Positions 6,583 through 15,225 of a stretch of 64,000 nt of DNA are shown here, in pieces. The stretch's first letter is position 1, and every line of letters begins with the position of its first letter. Position numbers and translations under genes: made by a program. The stretch is from Flavobacterium sp. 1355. GTDB taxonomy: Bacteria > Bacteroidota > Bacteroidia > Flavobacteriales > Flavobacteriaceae. The DNA is taken from assembly GCF_017833415.1 (NCBI RefSeq), contig NZ_JAFICC010000009.1:1-64000 (forward strand). The letters are read 5' to 3'. The notes beneath the pieces were generated by a model. It saw nothing but the letters and a program-made list of their open reading frames with translations. It was not told the DNA's origin and searched no databases.

Positions 6583-7542
6583 ATGAAAGCACTTACCTTT
6601 TCTTCTTTTGGAGAATCAGATGTTTTAGAATATATAGAAATTCCCAATCCACGGTTGCAAAACGATGAAATTTTAATCGAGATGAAAGCCATCGGGTTAA
6701 ATTTTGCAGATGTTTACAGACGAAAGGGAAATTATCACCTAAAAGGAAATCCTCCCTTTATTGCTGGTTATGAAGGTGCAGGAATTGTTGCAGACAATAA
6801 TAATCACCCGGAATATAAAATTGGGGATCGTGTGGCTTTTGCCGATGCGCCATTTGCAAATGCAGAATTGGTTGCTGTAAATGTAAATCATGTTTTACCT
6901 CTGCCGGAAGCTGTTTCGTTTGAAACTGCAGCTGCTGTTTTATTACAAGGCTTAACAGCACATTATTTAGCTACAGACAGTCATAAAACTCAAAAAAATG
7001 AAACAGTTTTAATTCATGCAGTTGCCGGCGGAGTTGGACAGATTTTAACTCAGATCAGTAAGCTTCTGGGAGCAAATGTGATTGGTTTAACTTCGTCTCC
7101 AGACAAAGCGAAAGTTGCTTTTGAACAAGGCGCGGATCATGTTTGTCTGTACAATGAAGACTGGAAAGCGGAAGTTTTTAACGTGATTGAAAATGGTGTA
7201 GATGTTGTTTATGACAGCATTGGAAGCACTTTAAAAGAAAGTTTTGAAGTAACTAAGGAATGTGGTCAGGTTGTTTTCTTCGGAATGGCGGGCGGCGATC
7301 CTGAGCCTGTAGACCCCAGAATGCTAATGGATGGTTCTAAAACCTTAACAGGAGGCGATTTATGGAGTTATTTAAATTCTAAGGAAGAAAGAATCAAAAG
7401 AGCCAATCAGTTATTTAATTGGATTATTGATGGAAAAATTAAGCTTTCTGAACCGACTTCTTTCAAATTATCAGAAGGAAAACTGGCACATGATTATATT
7501 GAAAGCCGTAAAAGCACAGGGAAAATCATTTTGATTCCGTAA
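6583..7542 (+). CDS. Zinc-independent MDR family oxidoreductase (quinone reductase-like)
   Basis: This is a medium-chain dehydrogenase/reductase of the NADPH:quinone oxidoreductase group. It opens with a GroES-like N-terminal domain (MKALTFSSFGESDVLEY, then GLNFADVYRRKG), followed by the Rossmann signature HAVAGGVGQ near residue 145. The catalytic-zinc Cys and His of alcohol dehydrogenases are absent, as expected for the quinone reductase class. The real substrate is unknown. The start at 6583 is preferred over 6511 because the earlier ATG is in the terminator T-run; a TACTTTG sequence at 6557-6563 may be the -7 box. Length 319 residues is typical. Confidence 0.88.
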   Translation: MKALTFSSFGESDVLEYIEIPNPRLQNDEILIEMKAIGLNFADVYRRKGNYHLKGNPPFIAGYEGAGIVADNNNHPEYKIGDRVAFADAPFANAELVAVNVNHVLPLPEAVSFETAAAVLLQGLTAHYLATDSHKTQKNETVLIHAVAGGVGQILTQISKLLGANVIGLTSSPDKAKVAFEQGADHVCLYNEDWKAEVFNVIENGVDVVYDSIGSTLKESFEVTKECGQVVFFGMAGGDPEPVDPRMLMDGSKTLTGGDLWSYLNSKEERIKRANQLFNWIIDGKIKLSEPTSFKLSEGKLAHDYIESRKSTGKIILIP

Positions 7543-7559
7543 AAAAATAGTACTTATTT

Positions 7560-7599
7560 TTCTGTTGTTATCCCGATGAAACGAGGGATAACAACAGAA
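7560..7599. terminator. Long hairpin between convergent genes
   Basis: A perfect 15-bp stem (7560-7574 with 7585-7599, core CTGTTGTTATCCC) has a 10-nt loop and lies between the stop of the plus-strand oxidoreductase and the stop of the minus-strand hypothetical gene. Neither side has a good T-run, so it may terminate by another route or protect 3' ends. Confidence 0.6.
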
Positions 7600-8691
7600 T
7601 TACGATAATTGATCTACCTCTATTTTAGTCAAATCAGACAATTTTAAAATTCTGGAAACATCCTCTTTATTTGCTAAAAAGAACAAATAATTATCCCCAT
7701 TTGTATTGTACGACATCAATTCTAAATTCAATTTTTCTAAAGCCGACTGAATATAGGGGAACAAATCATGGCTATAAGTTTTTTCGGGATAAGCAAAATT
7801 TAAATCCTGCCCGATCATTTCTGAAATAAAATATTCTGCATCTTCCGGATCAAATTTCCAGTCGCTGTTCCAGGCATCAATGCTTTCAAAAAACTCAAAA
7901 TGACCTTCAACTTTTGCGTGGTAATCTTTTGATTCTTTCTGAAAATCCTTAAACAGTTTTTTTGACTGTTTACTGATAAGTTTTTGATCTGCCTTTCCTC
8001 TGGAAACTAGTTTTATAAATTCTTCAAAAGTTTTCACTGTAACCTCTTCTGCTTCTAGTAAATTCTCTGAAGATGGCAGTTCGACGCTCTCAGGAATTTC
8101 TATATTCATGTATTGACAGATTCCCTGCAAAACGATTTTAAAATCTTTAATTCCAATTTCCTGCGTTTCGTTCTTTGGATTATTAAAATCAAGATATTCC
8201 GTTTCCAGCAATCCTTTTGTATAATCAAGAAAATGATAACTTGAATACAATATCTTAAAATCGTTTGTTTCTAAGCTATTTGTACAGCAAAAAATAATGA
8301 TAAAGTTATTAATGACACGCTTGAAATACTGTTTCATTTCTTTGCTCGGTGCAGAATAAAACTGAATATGAATGAAATCATATTCTAATCCGGCATTCAT
8401 ATCTTCTTCGGAAATTGCGCCAATATCAATCTTTTTATAAAGTTCATTTAAGACCTCATAAGAATTATTGAAACCGGCTTTTTTAATTTCTGCATGCCCC
8501 TCTTCGTGATCAAAAGAGCCAGGAAAATAAAACAAATTAACGGATACTTCCTCTTGAATTCCTTTTACCTTGAATTCAAAACTTCCTTTTTCGTTGTATA
8601 AGTAAGAATAAATGGGATCAATAACATCAAAAGAAATTATTGATTGCGGATCATTGTTTCTGTTAAATAAATTGGAGAAGAAATTTTTCAT
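7600..8691 (-). CDS. Hypothetical protein, 363 residues
   Basis: I do not recognise this protein. It is acidic and soluble, with no signal peptide or clear membrane segment; a short hydrophobic stretch, NNFIIIFCC, is near residue 138. Two parts can be seen. The N-terminal region (about 1-200) is rich in aromatic and beta-prone residues. After a Glu/Lys-rich linker (about 205-260), a C-terminal region (about 270-363) contains DAWNSDWKFDPEDAEYF and a terminal LFFLANKEDV. The C-terminal part is weakly reminiscent of DUF6630-type domains, at low confidence. It is on the same strand as the flavoprotein gene, 69 bp downstream of it, so the two could be cotranscribed. Confidence 0.75.
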   Translation of the reverse strand: MKNFFSNLFNRNNDPQSIISFDVIDPIYSYLYNEKGSFEFKVKGIQEEVSVNLFYFPGSFDHEEGHAEIKKAGFNNSYEVLNELYKKIDIGAISEEDMNAGLEYDFIHIQFYSAPSKEMKQYFKRVINNFIIIFCCTNSLETNDFKILYSSYHFLDYTKGLLETEYLDFNNPKNETQEIGIKDFKIVLQGICQYMNIEIPESVELPSSENLLEAEEVTVKTFEEFIKLVSRGKADQKLISKQSKKLFKDFQKESKDYHAKVEGHFEFFESIDAWNSDWKFDPEDAEYFISEMIGQDLNFAYPEKTYSHDLFPYIQSALEKLNLELMSYNTNGDNYLFFLANKEDVSRILKLSDLTKIEVDQLS

Positions 8692-8760
8692 TGGGCTTAT
8701 AATTATTAAAAGAGAACTAAATGTATTACAAATTTTAATAACCAGAAAACAGTCCGCAGA

Positions 8761-10320
8761 TTATTTCAAAGATTCCGCAATCATCAAGGCACATTTTTCA
8801 CCATCAATTGCCGCCGAAATAATTCCGCCTGCGTACCCTGCTCCTTCTCCGCAAGGATACAACCCTTTTATCTGTAAGTGTTCTAAAGTTTGGGCATCTC
8901 TCGGAATTCTCACCGGCGATGAAGTCCTGCTTTCCGGAGCGTGCAAAATGGCTTCGTTTGTTAAATAACCACGCATTGATTTTCCGAATTCTTTAAATCC
9001 TTCACGCAAAATCTGCGACAAAAATCCCGGAAAAACCTGACCCATTTCAACCGAAGTCGTTCCGGGTACATAGGATGTTTTGGGAATATCTGATGAAATT
9101 TTATTCTGAGTAAAATCGATCATTCTTTGTGCCGGAACTTTTTGGGTCTGTCCCGCCAAATGCCATGCTTTTTGTTCAATGCTTTTTTGAAATTCCATTC
9201 CGGCCAAAGCGCCGAATTTTGCAAAAGGCTTAAAATCTTCTGGTTTTAATTCAATTACAATTCCCGAATTTGCAGTTGCCTGATCGCGTTTAGACGGCGA
9301 CCAGCCGTTTGTAACCACTTCTCCCGGGCTTGTGGCACAAGGAGCAATTACGCCGCCCGGGCACATACAAAATGAGTACATTCCACGGCCGTTTACCTGT
9401 TTTACAATAGAATATGGTGCTGGCGGTAAATGCTCGCCTCTGTAATCGCAGCTATATTGTATACTGTCAATGAGTTCCTGCGAATGTTCGGCACGAACTC
9501 CTAAAGCAAAAGGTTTTGCTTCTATAAAAATTTTCTTTTTGTCTAATAACTCAAAAATATCACGAGCTGAATGCCCTGTTGCCAAAATCAATTTACTGGC
9601 AAGAATCTTATCTCCGTTTTGCGTTACGATTCCTTCGACTTCATTATTCTTAACCAAAATATCTGTAACACGTGTATCAAACAAAACCTGTCCGCCAAAC
9701 TCAATGATTTTATTACGGATATCTTCTATAATTTTTGGCAGTTTATTGGTCCCAATATGTGGATGTGCTTCAACCAAAATATCTTCTGAAGCGCCAAAGG
9801 CAACCAAAAGCTCCAAAATTCTCGTTACGTCTCCGCGTTTTTTAGAACGTGTATACAATTTGCCATCAGAATACGTTCCTGCTCCTCCTTCGCCAAAACA
9901 ATAATTAGAATCTTCATTTACGATATGTTCCCTGTTTATTGCCTTTAAGTCACGACGGCGTCCTCGCACATCTCTTCCGCGTTCCAGTACTATTGGTTTT
10001 AAACCTAATTCTACTAATTGCAAAGCTGCAAAAAGCCCTGCCGGCCCTGCTCCAACAACAATTACTTCCTGTGCTTTTGAAACATCTTTATATTCGGGAA
10101 GTCCAATTTTTGTTTCCTGAAAAGCTTCTCCTTTTAAATAGATTATGACTTTCAGATTGATTTTTATCGCTTTTTGGCGCGCATCAATAGACCGTTTTAA
10201 AATTGAAATATGCTGAATTTCATTTGGAGAAACTTTAATTTGTTTAGACAAATAGTCTTTAAGCAGTATTTCGTTTGCTGCAGTTTCGGGAGTTACCTGT
10301 AGTAAAAGTTCTCTTGGCAT
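8761..10320 (-). CDS. FAD-dependent dehydrogenase-like flavoprotein (COG2509 type)
   Basis: This is a predicted cytoplasmic FAD-binding oxidoreductase of unknown substrate. The N-terminal 80 residues form a small extra domain starting MPRELLLQVTP, as in COG2509 proteins. A Rossmann FAD motif follows: VVGAGPAGLFAALQL, with the acidic strand end VLERG. Later conserved stretches include GEGGAGTYSDGKLYTR and a C-terminal GLYPCGEGAGYAGG that closes over FAD. Several Cys lie around FCMCPGGVIAPC. At 519 residues it has the family length. A TATTTTTG box at 10368-10375 lies upstream. The catalysed reaction cannot be named. Confidence 0.88.
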   Translation of the reverse strand: MPRELLLQVTPETAANEILLKDYLSKQIKVSPNEIQHISILKRSIDARQKAIKINLKVIIYLKGEAFQETKIGLPEYKDVSKAQEVIVVGAGPAGLFAALQLVELGLKPIVLERGRDVRGRRRDLKAINREHIVNEDSNYCFGEGGAGTYSDGKLYTRSKKRGDVTRILELLVAFGASEDILVEAHPHIGTNKLPKIIEDIRNKIIEFGGQVLFDTRVTDILVKNNEVEGIVTQNGDKILASKLILATGHSARDIFELLDKKKIFIEAKPFALGVRAEHSQELIDSIQYSCDYRGEHLPPAPYSIVKQVNGRGMYSFCMCPGGVIAPCATSPGEVVTNGWSPSKRDQATANSGIVIELKPEDFKPFAKFGALAGMEFQKSIEQKAWHLAGQTQKVPAQRMIDFTQNKISSDIPKTSYVPGTTSVEMGQVFPGFLSQILREGFKEFGKSMRGYLTNEAILHAPESRTSSPVRIPRDAQTLEHLQIKGLYPCGEGAGYAGGIISAAIDGEKCALMIAESLK

Positions 10321-10367
10321 TGTATCGTGTTTATTCTATTAGCTTTTCTTTCTATGAAAAGAACATG

Positions 10368-10375
10368 CAAAAATA
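10368..10375 (-). promoter_or_regulatory. -7 box of the flavoprotein gene
   Basis: TATTTTTG on the minus strand lies 47 bp upstream of the ATG at 10320. It is divergent from the plus-strand site at 10407. Confidence 0.45.
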
Positions 10376-10400
10376 GTATTTTGAAATGAGATTAGAATAG

Positions 10401-10433
10401 ACTTTGTACCTTTGTTACTTTGAACCTTTGCAC
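10401..10433 (+). promoter_or_regulatory. Tandem -7-like octamers upstream of a small gene
   Basis: Four units in 8-bp phase (ACTTTGT, ACCTTTGT, TACTTTGA, ACCTTTGC) lie just before the ATG at 10445. One unit gives TACCTTTG (10407-10414), an exact TAnnTTTG match, with TTTG 23 bp upstream (10380-10383). The repetition could be a slippage-prone run of -7 boxes or a dispersed repeat. Confidence 0.45.
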
Positions 10434-10444
10434 CTACTTAAATA

Positions 10445-10684
10445 ATGTCTAGAAAAATAAAACTAATTTGGGATTTTCGCGGTCCGGCTTCTGCAAAAAC
10501 AGCTGAACATCATGAAATTCATTTAAAAGAATATATCGTTATTGAAAAACTTCCTTTAAACATTACTGGTTTCAATGTTATAAACGATATGCATGCCACA
10601 GCTTTTATGGTGGTAACCGACGAAAACATGATTCAGGTAAGAGATGCCCTGAAACCGCATCGGGGGGAAGTATATATGGAGTAA
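10445..10684 (+). CDS. Hypothetical protein, 79 residues
   Basis: This is a short soluble protein of unknown function. It opens MSRKIKLIWDFRGPASAKTA and has several His residues (AEHHEIHLKEY, DMHATAF). The alternating pattern suggests a small alpha/beta (ferredoxin-like) fold: strand KIKLIWDF, helix, strand YIVIEKLP, then ATAFMVVTDENMIQVRDALKPH. It is monocistronic, with a promoter-like array upstream and a bidirectional terminator downstream. Well-formed codons and flanking signals argue that it is a real gene. Confidence 0.72.
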   Translation: MSRKIKLIWDFRGPASAKTAEHHEIHLKEYIVIEKLPLNITGFNVINDMHATAFMVVTDENMIQVRDALKPHRGEVYME

Positions 10685-10704
10685 CATTATTTTCGAGAAA
10701 TTCC

Positions 10705-10760
10705 AATAAAAAAATCCAAATTCCAATTGCTTTATCAGCCTGAAATTTGGGTTTTATTTT
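10705..10760. terminator. Bidirectional terminator between convergent genes
   Basis: AAAATCCAAATT (10711-10722) pairs with AATTTGGGTTTT (10744-10755) over 12 bp with one G-T pair. A-runs lie on the left and T-runs on the right, so it can terminate both the plus-strand 79-residue gene and the minus-strand gene ending at 10784. Confidence 0.65.
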
Positions 10761-10783
10761 CGTTTATAACTTATTTAAATAAA

Positions 10784-11203
10784 TTAGAAGCTAATTTTAT
10801 AATCACTAAATGTATAAGTGTCGTTTTTTTCTCCTGAAAGTTTAATACTTTTAAACTCCACTACTTCTTCATTTTTAATTTCATAATTGTAAATTTCCGG
10901 ATTTTTTGCATTGGAAGATAGCTCATAAAACTTTCCTTTTTCTGTCCACCATTTTCCTTTTTCTGTAAAAGTTTCTATTTCGCAATCTTGTTTTGTAGTA
11001 AACATAATTACATATGTTCCATTTTCAAATCTTTGTTGTATCCAGTGTTTTTCTACGCCATCAATCTGTTTTTCAACTTCAAAGCCTTTCCATACTCCAA
11101 TTAATTTAGAATCCTGCTCTTTTGTTTCTGTAGAAAAACTAAAAAATAAGATTGATAATAATAAGACGCCAAATGAAGCTAATAATAACGATAGTTTTTT
11201 CAT
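10784..11203 (-). CDS. Secreted or membrane-anchored lipocalin-like hypothetical protein
   Basis: Residues 1-24 are hydrophobic (KLSLLLASFGVLLLSILFFSFS), a signal peptide or N-terminal anchor, so the protein is predicted to leave the cytoplasm. The remainder (to 139) is beta-rich and opens with KLIGVWKGFEVEK, the GxW pattern seen in lipocalin-like domains common in this phylum, followed by FENGTYVIMF and GKWWTEKGKFYEL. The ligand is unknown and the fold assignment is inference. It follows the 11206 gene with a 2-bp gap, so the two are probably cotranscribed downstream of recQ. Confidence 0.72.
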   Translation of the reverse strand: MKKLSLLLASFGVLLLSILFFSFSTETKEQDSKLIGVWKGFEVEKQIDGVEKHWIQQRFENGTYVIMFTTKQDCEIETFTEKGKWWTEKGKFYELSSNAKNPEIYNYEIKNEEVVEFKSIKLSGEKNDTYTFSDYKISF

Positions 11204-11205
11204 TT

Positions 11206-11967
11206 TTATTTAGTTAAAGGGATTTCAATTGTTTTCATATAATCGTTTAAAAAAATAAACATAAAAGAATCTAGTTGTTTATCTGCTCTGTAGGCAGCTT
11301 CTTTTTCCTTTAAATACTTATTTTCTTTGTTTTTACTTTTTGAATTACCGAAAACACGCATGTCTAAATTTTTGTCAATTTCAGCAGTCATTTCTTTAAA
11401 CTCGTTTGCTTTTTGTTTGTATTCGTCGGTTTTCTTAAAATATTTAAAATATTCCCTTTTATAATCCATAAATTCCTCAGCAGTAAACTTTTTAGATTTC
11501 ACATTAACTCCATCTTTCAGCTCTATCAGATCATAATTTTCATATACAGAACTATATCCCATATGAATATATTCCAACATTTTTCCAGAAGGACAAATCA
11601 ATAGACCAGAATAAAAACTACATTCAAAGTTTTTATTTTCACCAAAGACATCCTTATATATTGAAGTTAAAAAAAATTCCGTTTTACCCTTATCATCATT
11701 TTTATGCTCCTCCTTATAAATATTTTCAACAACTAATTTTCCATTCAAAAATTTAAAATAAGCAATGTAGCCTCTCCAATTAGCAGTAGACATTGTTGTA
11801 ATTAAATTTGCAGGAATCGGGTGTTCCTTAAAATACCCTTCTAATGGATTTGACTGAATCATCAAAGTATCCTTTTCTATGATTAAATAATCCGGAACCT
11901 GAGCAGTTGCAAATAATTTAATTGAAATAAAAAAAGTTAAAAGAAAATAGATTTTCGAAAATCTCAT
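11206..11967 (-). CDS. Secreted hypothetical protein
   Basis: This protein of about 253 residues has a Sec signal peptide (MRFSKIYFLLTFFISIKLF, then ATAQ). I chose the ATG at 11967 because it gives a compact positively charged n-region. The open frame begins with a TTG at 11988 inside recQ, and another ATG lies at 11976. The mature part shows repeated aromatic residues and a lysine-rich C-terminal half with KKTDEYKQKANEFKEM, probably helical. No catalytic motif is recognised. It follows recQ within a few bases and precedes the small lipocalin-like gene by 2 bp. Confidence 0.7.
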   Translation of the reverse strand: MRFSKIYFLLTFFISIKLFATAQVPDYLIIEKDTLMIQSNPLEGYFKEHPIPANLITTMSTANWRGYIAYFKFLNGKLVVENIYKEEHKNDDKGKTEFFLTSIYKDVFGENKNFECSFYSGLLICPSGKMLEYIHMGYSSVYENYDLIELKDGVNVKSKKFTAEEFMDYKREYFKYFKKTDEYKQKANEFKEMTAEIDKNLDMRVFGNSKSKNKENKYLKEKEAAYRADKQLDSFMFIFLNDYMKTIEIPLTK

Positions 11968-11977
11968 AAAACACATT

Positions 11978-14173
11978 TTAATTCGCAACCTCGCTAATAA
12001 ACTTAATTCGCATCAAACGCAATTCATCGATATCATACTCACCATCAAATTCTTTTAGTGCGTCTTCGATTTTGTCTGATTCTGATTCCATGAAATAATC
12101 GTGAATTTCTTCCTGCTGATCATCGTCCAGCATATCATCCACCCAATATTTGATATTCAGTTTGGTACCTGCATAGACAATCTGCTCCATTTCTTTGATT
12201 AAGGCATCCATCGTTAGTCCTTTAGCGGAAGCGATATCTTTTAGTGACAGTTTTCTATCAATATTCTGAATGATATATAATTTATTGGCAGAGTTTACTC
12301 CGGTAGATTTTACAACTAAATCGTCTGGGCGAATTACATCATTATCTTCTACATAACGACTTATTAAAGCGACAAACTCGCTGCCGTATTTTTTTGCTTT
12401 TCCTTCTCCAACTCCATGAATATTGTATAATTCCTGTAAAGTTATTGGATATTTTAAGGCCATGTCTTCAAGTGAGGGATCCTGAAAAACGACAAAGGGA
12501 GGAACTCCAAGTTTTTTGGCTACTTTTTTACGAAGCTCCCGAAGCATTCCTGTCAGTACTTCATCTGCTGTACCGGTTGACTTGGATGCCGTTACAATTG
12601 CTTCATCATCGGCTTCACTATACTCATGGTCTTCAGACATCATAAATGAAACCGGTTTCTGGATAAAATCTAATCCTTCTTGTGTTATTTTTATAACACC
12701 ATACGTTTCTATATCTTTTGATAAATAGCCTGTTACAAGAACTTGTCTTAGTAATGCCATCCAATATTTTTCGTCATGATCAGAACCAGAACCAAAGTAA
12801 GGCTGTGTATCTGTTTTATGCGCTTTGATTACCGCATTGATTCGTCCTATTAAGGTAAAGACAATTTCTTTTGATTTATAAATATGTTTGGTATCGCGTA
12901 CGATTTCCAACAATTTAACGACCTGTTCTTTTGCTTCAATCTTATTTTTAGGATTACGAACATTGTCGTCCATATCGGCACCTTCTCCGGTTTCGCTGTC
13001 AAATTCTTCACCAAAATAATGCAATAGGAATTTCCTGCGGGACATTGAGGTTTCGGCGTAAGCCACCACTTCCTGCAAAAGTGCAAATCCAATTTCCTGT
13101 TCTGCAACTGGTTTACCGGACATGAATTTCTCCAGCTTTTCTACATCTTTATAGGAGTAATAAGCCAAACAATGTCCTTCTCCTCCATCACGACCAGCAC
13201 GACCGGTTTCCTGATAATAACTTTCGAGTGATTTTGGAATATCATGATGAATTACAAAACGAACGTCTGGTTTATCAATTCCCATTCCGAATGCAATTGT
13301 TGCTACAACAACATCTACATCCTCCATCAGAAACATATCCTGATGTTTTGCTCTGGATTTTGCGTCTAACCCCGCATGATACGGGACAGCGCTAATACCA
13401 TTTACCTGCAAAACTTCGGCAATAGATTCTACTTTTTTACGGCTCAGGCAATAGATAATCCCTGACTTGCCTTTGTGTTGTTTGATAAACCGAATAATAT
13501 CCGATTCTATATTTTTTGTTTTTGTACGTACTTCGTAATATAAATTTGGTCTGTTAAATGATGCTTTAAAAGTATTAGCATCAGACATGTCCAGGTTTTT
13601 AAGAATGTCTTCCTGAACTTTTGGTGTTGCAGTTGCTGTAAGACCTATAATAGGTACCTGACCTAATTGTTTTATTATGTTTTTCAGATTTCTGTATTCT
13701 GGCCTAAAATCATGCCCCCATTCTGAAATACAATGCGCCTCATCAATAGCAACAAATGAAATTGGCACGCTTTGCAAAAAAGCCACATATTCTTCTTTTG
13801 TTAATGATTCTGGGGCTACATATAAAAGTTTGGTTAAGCCGGAAGTAATATCTTTTTTTACCTGTGTAATTTCAGTTTTGGTAAGAGAGGAATTTAAAAC
13901 GTGTGCAATTCCGTTTTCTGAAGAAAGGCTTCGTATCGCATCCACCTGGTTTTTCATCAAAGCAATTAAAGGAGAAACAACAATAGCCGTTCCATCCTGA
14001 ATTAAAGCGGGTAATTGATAACAAAGAGACTTTCCACCGCCTGTAGGCATAATCACGAAAGTATTCGTTTTACCTAAGATACTCGTAATGACTTGCTCCT
14101 GCAAGCCTTTAAATTGGCTAAAGCCGAAATACTTCTTTAATTCCTTGTGTATTTCAATTTCGTTTGAATTCAT
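11978..14173 (-). CDS. recQ: ATP-dependent DNA helicase RecQ
   Basis: RecQ is a 3'-5' helicase acting in recombination and replication-fork repair. At 731 residues it has the full layout. Motif I is MPTGGGKSLCYQLP (about residue 42), the DEAH box is AIDEAHCISEWGHDFRPEY, motif VI is QETGRAGRDGG, the zinc-binding/RQC region follows, and a C-terminal HRDC domain holds VPPFVVFQDPSLEDMA (about 570-640). A further helical tail of about 100 residues (to EFDGEYDIDELRLMRIKF) is present. It starts 9 bp into the region shared with the divergent kdsD frame, and two secreted hypothetical genes follow on the same strand. Confidence 0.96.
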   Translation of the reverse strand: MNSNEIEIHKELKKYFGFSQFKGLQEQVITSILGKTNTFVIMPTGGGKSLCYQLPALIQDGTAIVVSPLIALMKNQVDAIRSLSSENGIAHVLNSSLTKTEITQVKKDITSGLTKLLYVAPESLTKEEYVAFLQSVPISFVAIDEAHCISEWGHDFRPEYRNLKNIIKQLGQVPIIGLTATATPKVQEDILKNLDMSDANTFKASFNRPNLYYEVRTKTKNIESDIIRFIKQHKGKSGIIYCLSRKKVESIAEVLQVNGISAVPYHAGLDAKSRAKHQDMFLMEDVDVVVATIAFGMGIDKPDVRFVIHHDIPKSLESYYQETGRAGRDGGEGHCLAYYSYKDVEKLEKFMSGKPVAEQEIGFALLQEVVAYAETSMSRRKFLLHYFGEEFDSETGEGADMDDNVRNPKNKIEAKEQVVKLLEIVRDTKHIYKSKEIVFTLIGRINAVIKAHKTDTQPYFGSGSDHDEKYWMALLRQVLVTGYLSKDIETYGVIKITQEGLDFIQKPVSFMMSEDHEYSEADDEAIVTASKSTGTADEVLTGMLRELRKKVAKKLGVPPFVVFQDPSLEDMALKYPITLQELYNIHGVGEGKAKKYGSEFVALISRYVEDNDVIRPDDLVVKSTGVNSANKLYIIQNIDRKLSLKDIASAKGLTMDALIKEMEQIVYAGTKLNIKYWVDDMLDDDQQEEIHDYFMESESDKIEDALKEFDGEYDIDELRLMRIKFISEVAN

Positions 14174-14197
14174 TCTTTATATTAAGGGTATTTTGTA

Positions 14198-14205
14198 TAA
14201 ATTTG
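14198..14205 (+). promoter_or_regulatory. -7 box upstream of kdsD
   Basis: TAAATTTG fits TAnnTTTG and lies 54 bp before the proposed TTG start at 14260, in the gap between divergent recQ and kdsD. It supports the late start of kdsD. Confidence 0.45.
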
Positions 14206-14259
14206 CAACACATAAAGATACAACTTTCTTTTATACATACAAATTTTAAACATTCTGTT

Positions 14260-15225
14260 TTGATCTCGAAAGAAAATATATTAGCGATAGCAAAAAAAAC
14301 AATACTCTCTGAAAGTGAAGCAATTACAAAACTAATTGATTTTCTGGACGAAAATTTCTACGAAGCAACCCAACGTATTTATGAAACAAAAGGCAGACTG
14401 ATCGTTACCGGTATAGGAAAAAGCGCCATAATTGCACAAAAAATGGTGGCTACTTTTAACTCCACCGGAACCCCATCTATGTTTTTGCACGCCTCTGAAG
14501 CTATTCATGGTGATTTGGGAATGATCCAGAAAGAAGACATTATCATTTGTATCTCAAAAAGCGGTAACAGCCCAGAAATTAAAGTGCTGGTTCCTTTGTT
14601 AAAAAGATTTGGAAATATACTTATTGCGATGACCGGAAATATAACTTCTTTTCTGGCAAAAGGTTCCGATTATGTCCTTAATACTACTGTTGATATAGAA
14701 GCGTGCCCTATTAATCTGGCCCCGACAAACAGCACCACTGCACAACTTGTTATGGGTGATGCCCTTGCAGTCTGTTTAATGGAAATGCGCGATTTTAAAC
14801 CAGAAGATTTTGCAGTATATCATCCGGGTGGCGCTTTAGGAAAAAAACTATTGCTTCGTGTAAAAGACATGATTGAACATTCGTTAAAACCAATGGTAAC
14901 ACCAGAAACTTCGGTTAAAAAAGTTATTTTTGAGATATCAGAAAAAAGACTCGGGGTTACTGCAGTTGTCGAAAATGATAAAATTATCGGAATTATTACC
15001 GATGGAGATATCAGAAGAATGCTAAATGACCGCGATTCTATTGCTGACTTAACTGCAAAGGATATTATGAGCAAAAACCCTAAATTAGTATCATCAGAAA
15101 CAATGGCTGTTGATGCATTAAATATATTAGAAGATTATTCGATTACACAGCTGATCGTTTCTGATAACGGAGAGTACAAAGGAGTATTACATTTACATGA
15201 CATTTTAAAAGAAGGAATCGTATAA
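14260..15225 (+). CDS. kdsD: Arabinose-5-phosphate isomerase, KpsF/GutQ family
   Basis: This enzyme converts ribulose 5-phosphate to arabinose 5-phosphate, the first step towards Kdo for lipid A-core. The N-terminal SIS domain (about 30-170) contains VTGIGKSAIIAQKM and HASEAIHGDLGM, and two CBS domains follow (about 200-321). The frame is open from 14164, but the family begins at the ISKENILAIAKKTIL segment, so I place the start at the TTG of 14260, giving the usual 321 residues; a TAAATTTG promoter box lies upstream of it. The stop overlaps the tatC ATG by one base (TAATG), implying translational coupling. Confidence 0.9.
   Translation: MISKENILAIAKKTILSESEAITKLIDFLDENFYEATQRIYETKGRLIVTGIGKSAIIAQKMVATFNSTGTPSMFLHASEAIHGDLGMIQKEDIIICISKSGNSPEIKVLVPLLKRFGNILIAMTGNITSFLAKGSDYVLNTTVDIEACPINLAPTNSTTAQLVMGDALAVCLMEMRDFKPEDFAVYHPGGALGKKLLLRVKDMIEHSLKPMVTPETSVKKVIFEISEKRLGVTAVVENDKIIGIITDGDIRRMLNDRDSIADLTAKDIMSKNPKLVSSETMAVDALNILEDYSITQLIVSDNGEYKGVLHLHDILKEGIV

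Noticed and set aside
7560..7599. The 15-bp hairpin as an attachment site or IS end
   Set aside because: It lies precisely between two convergent stops and has no transposase or target duplication; a terminator or 3'-end hairpin is simpler.
9470..9904. 144-residue plus-strand ORF inside the flavoprotein gene
   Set aside because: Antisense shadow of a strongly conserved minus-strand gene; Ser/Lys/Thr-rich with no recognised domain.
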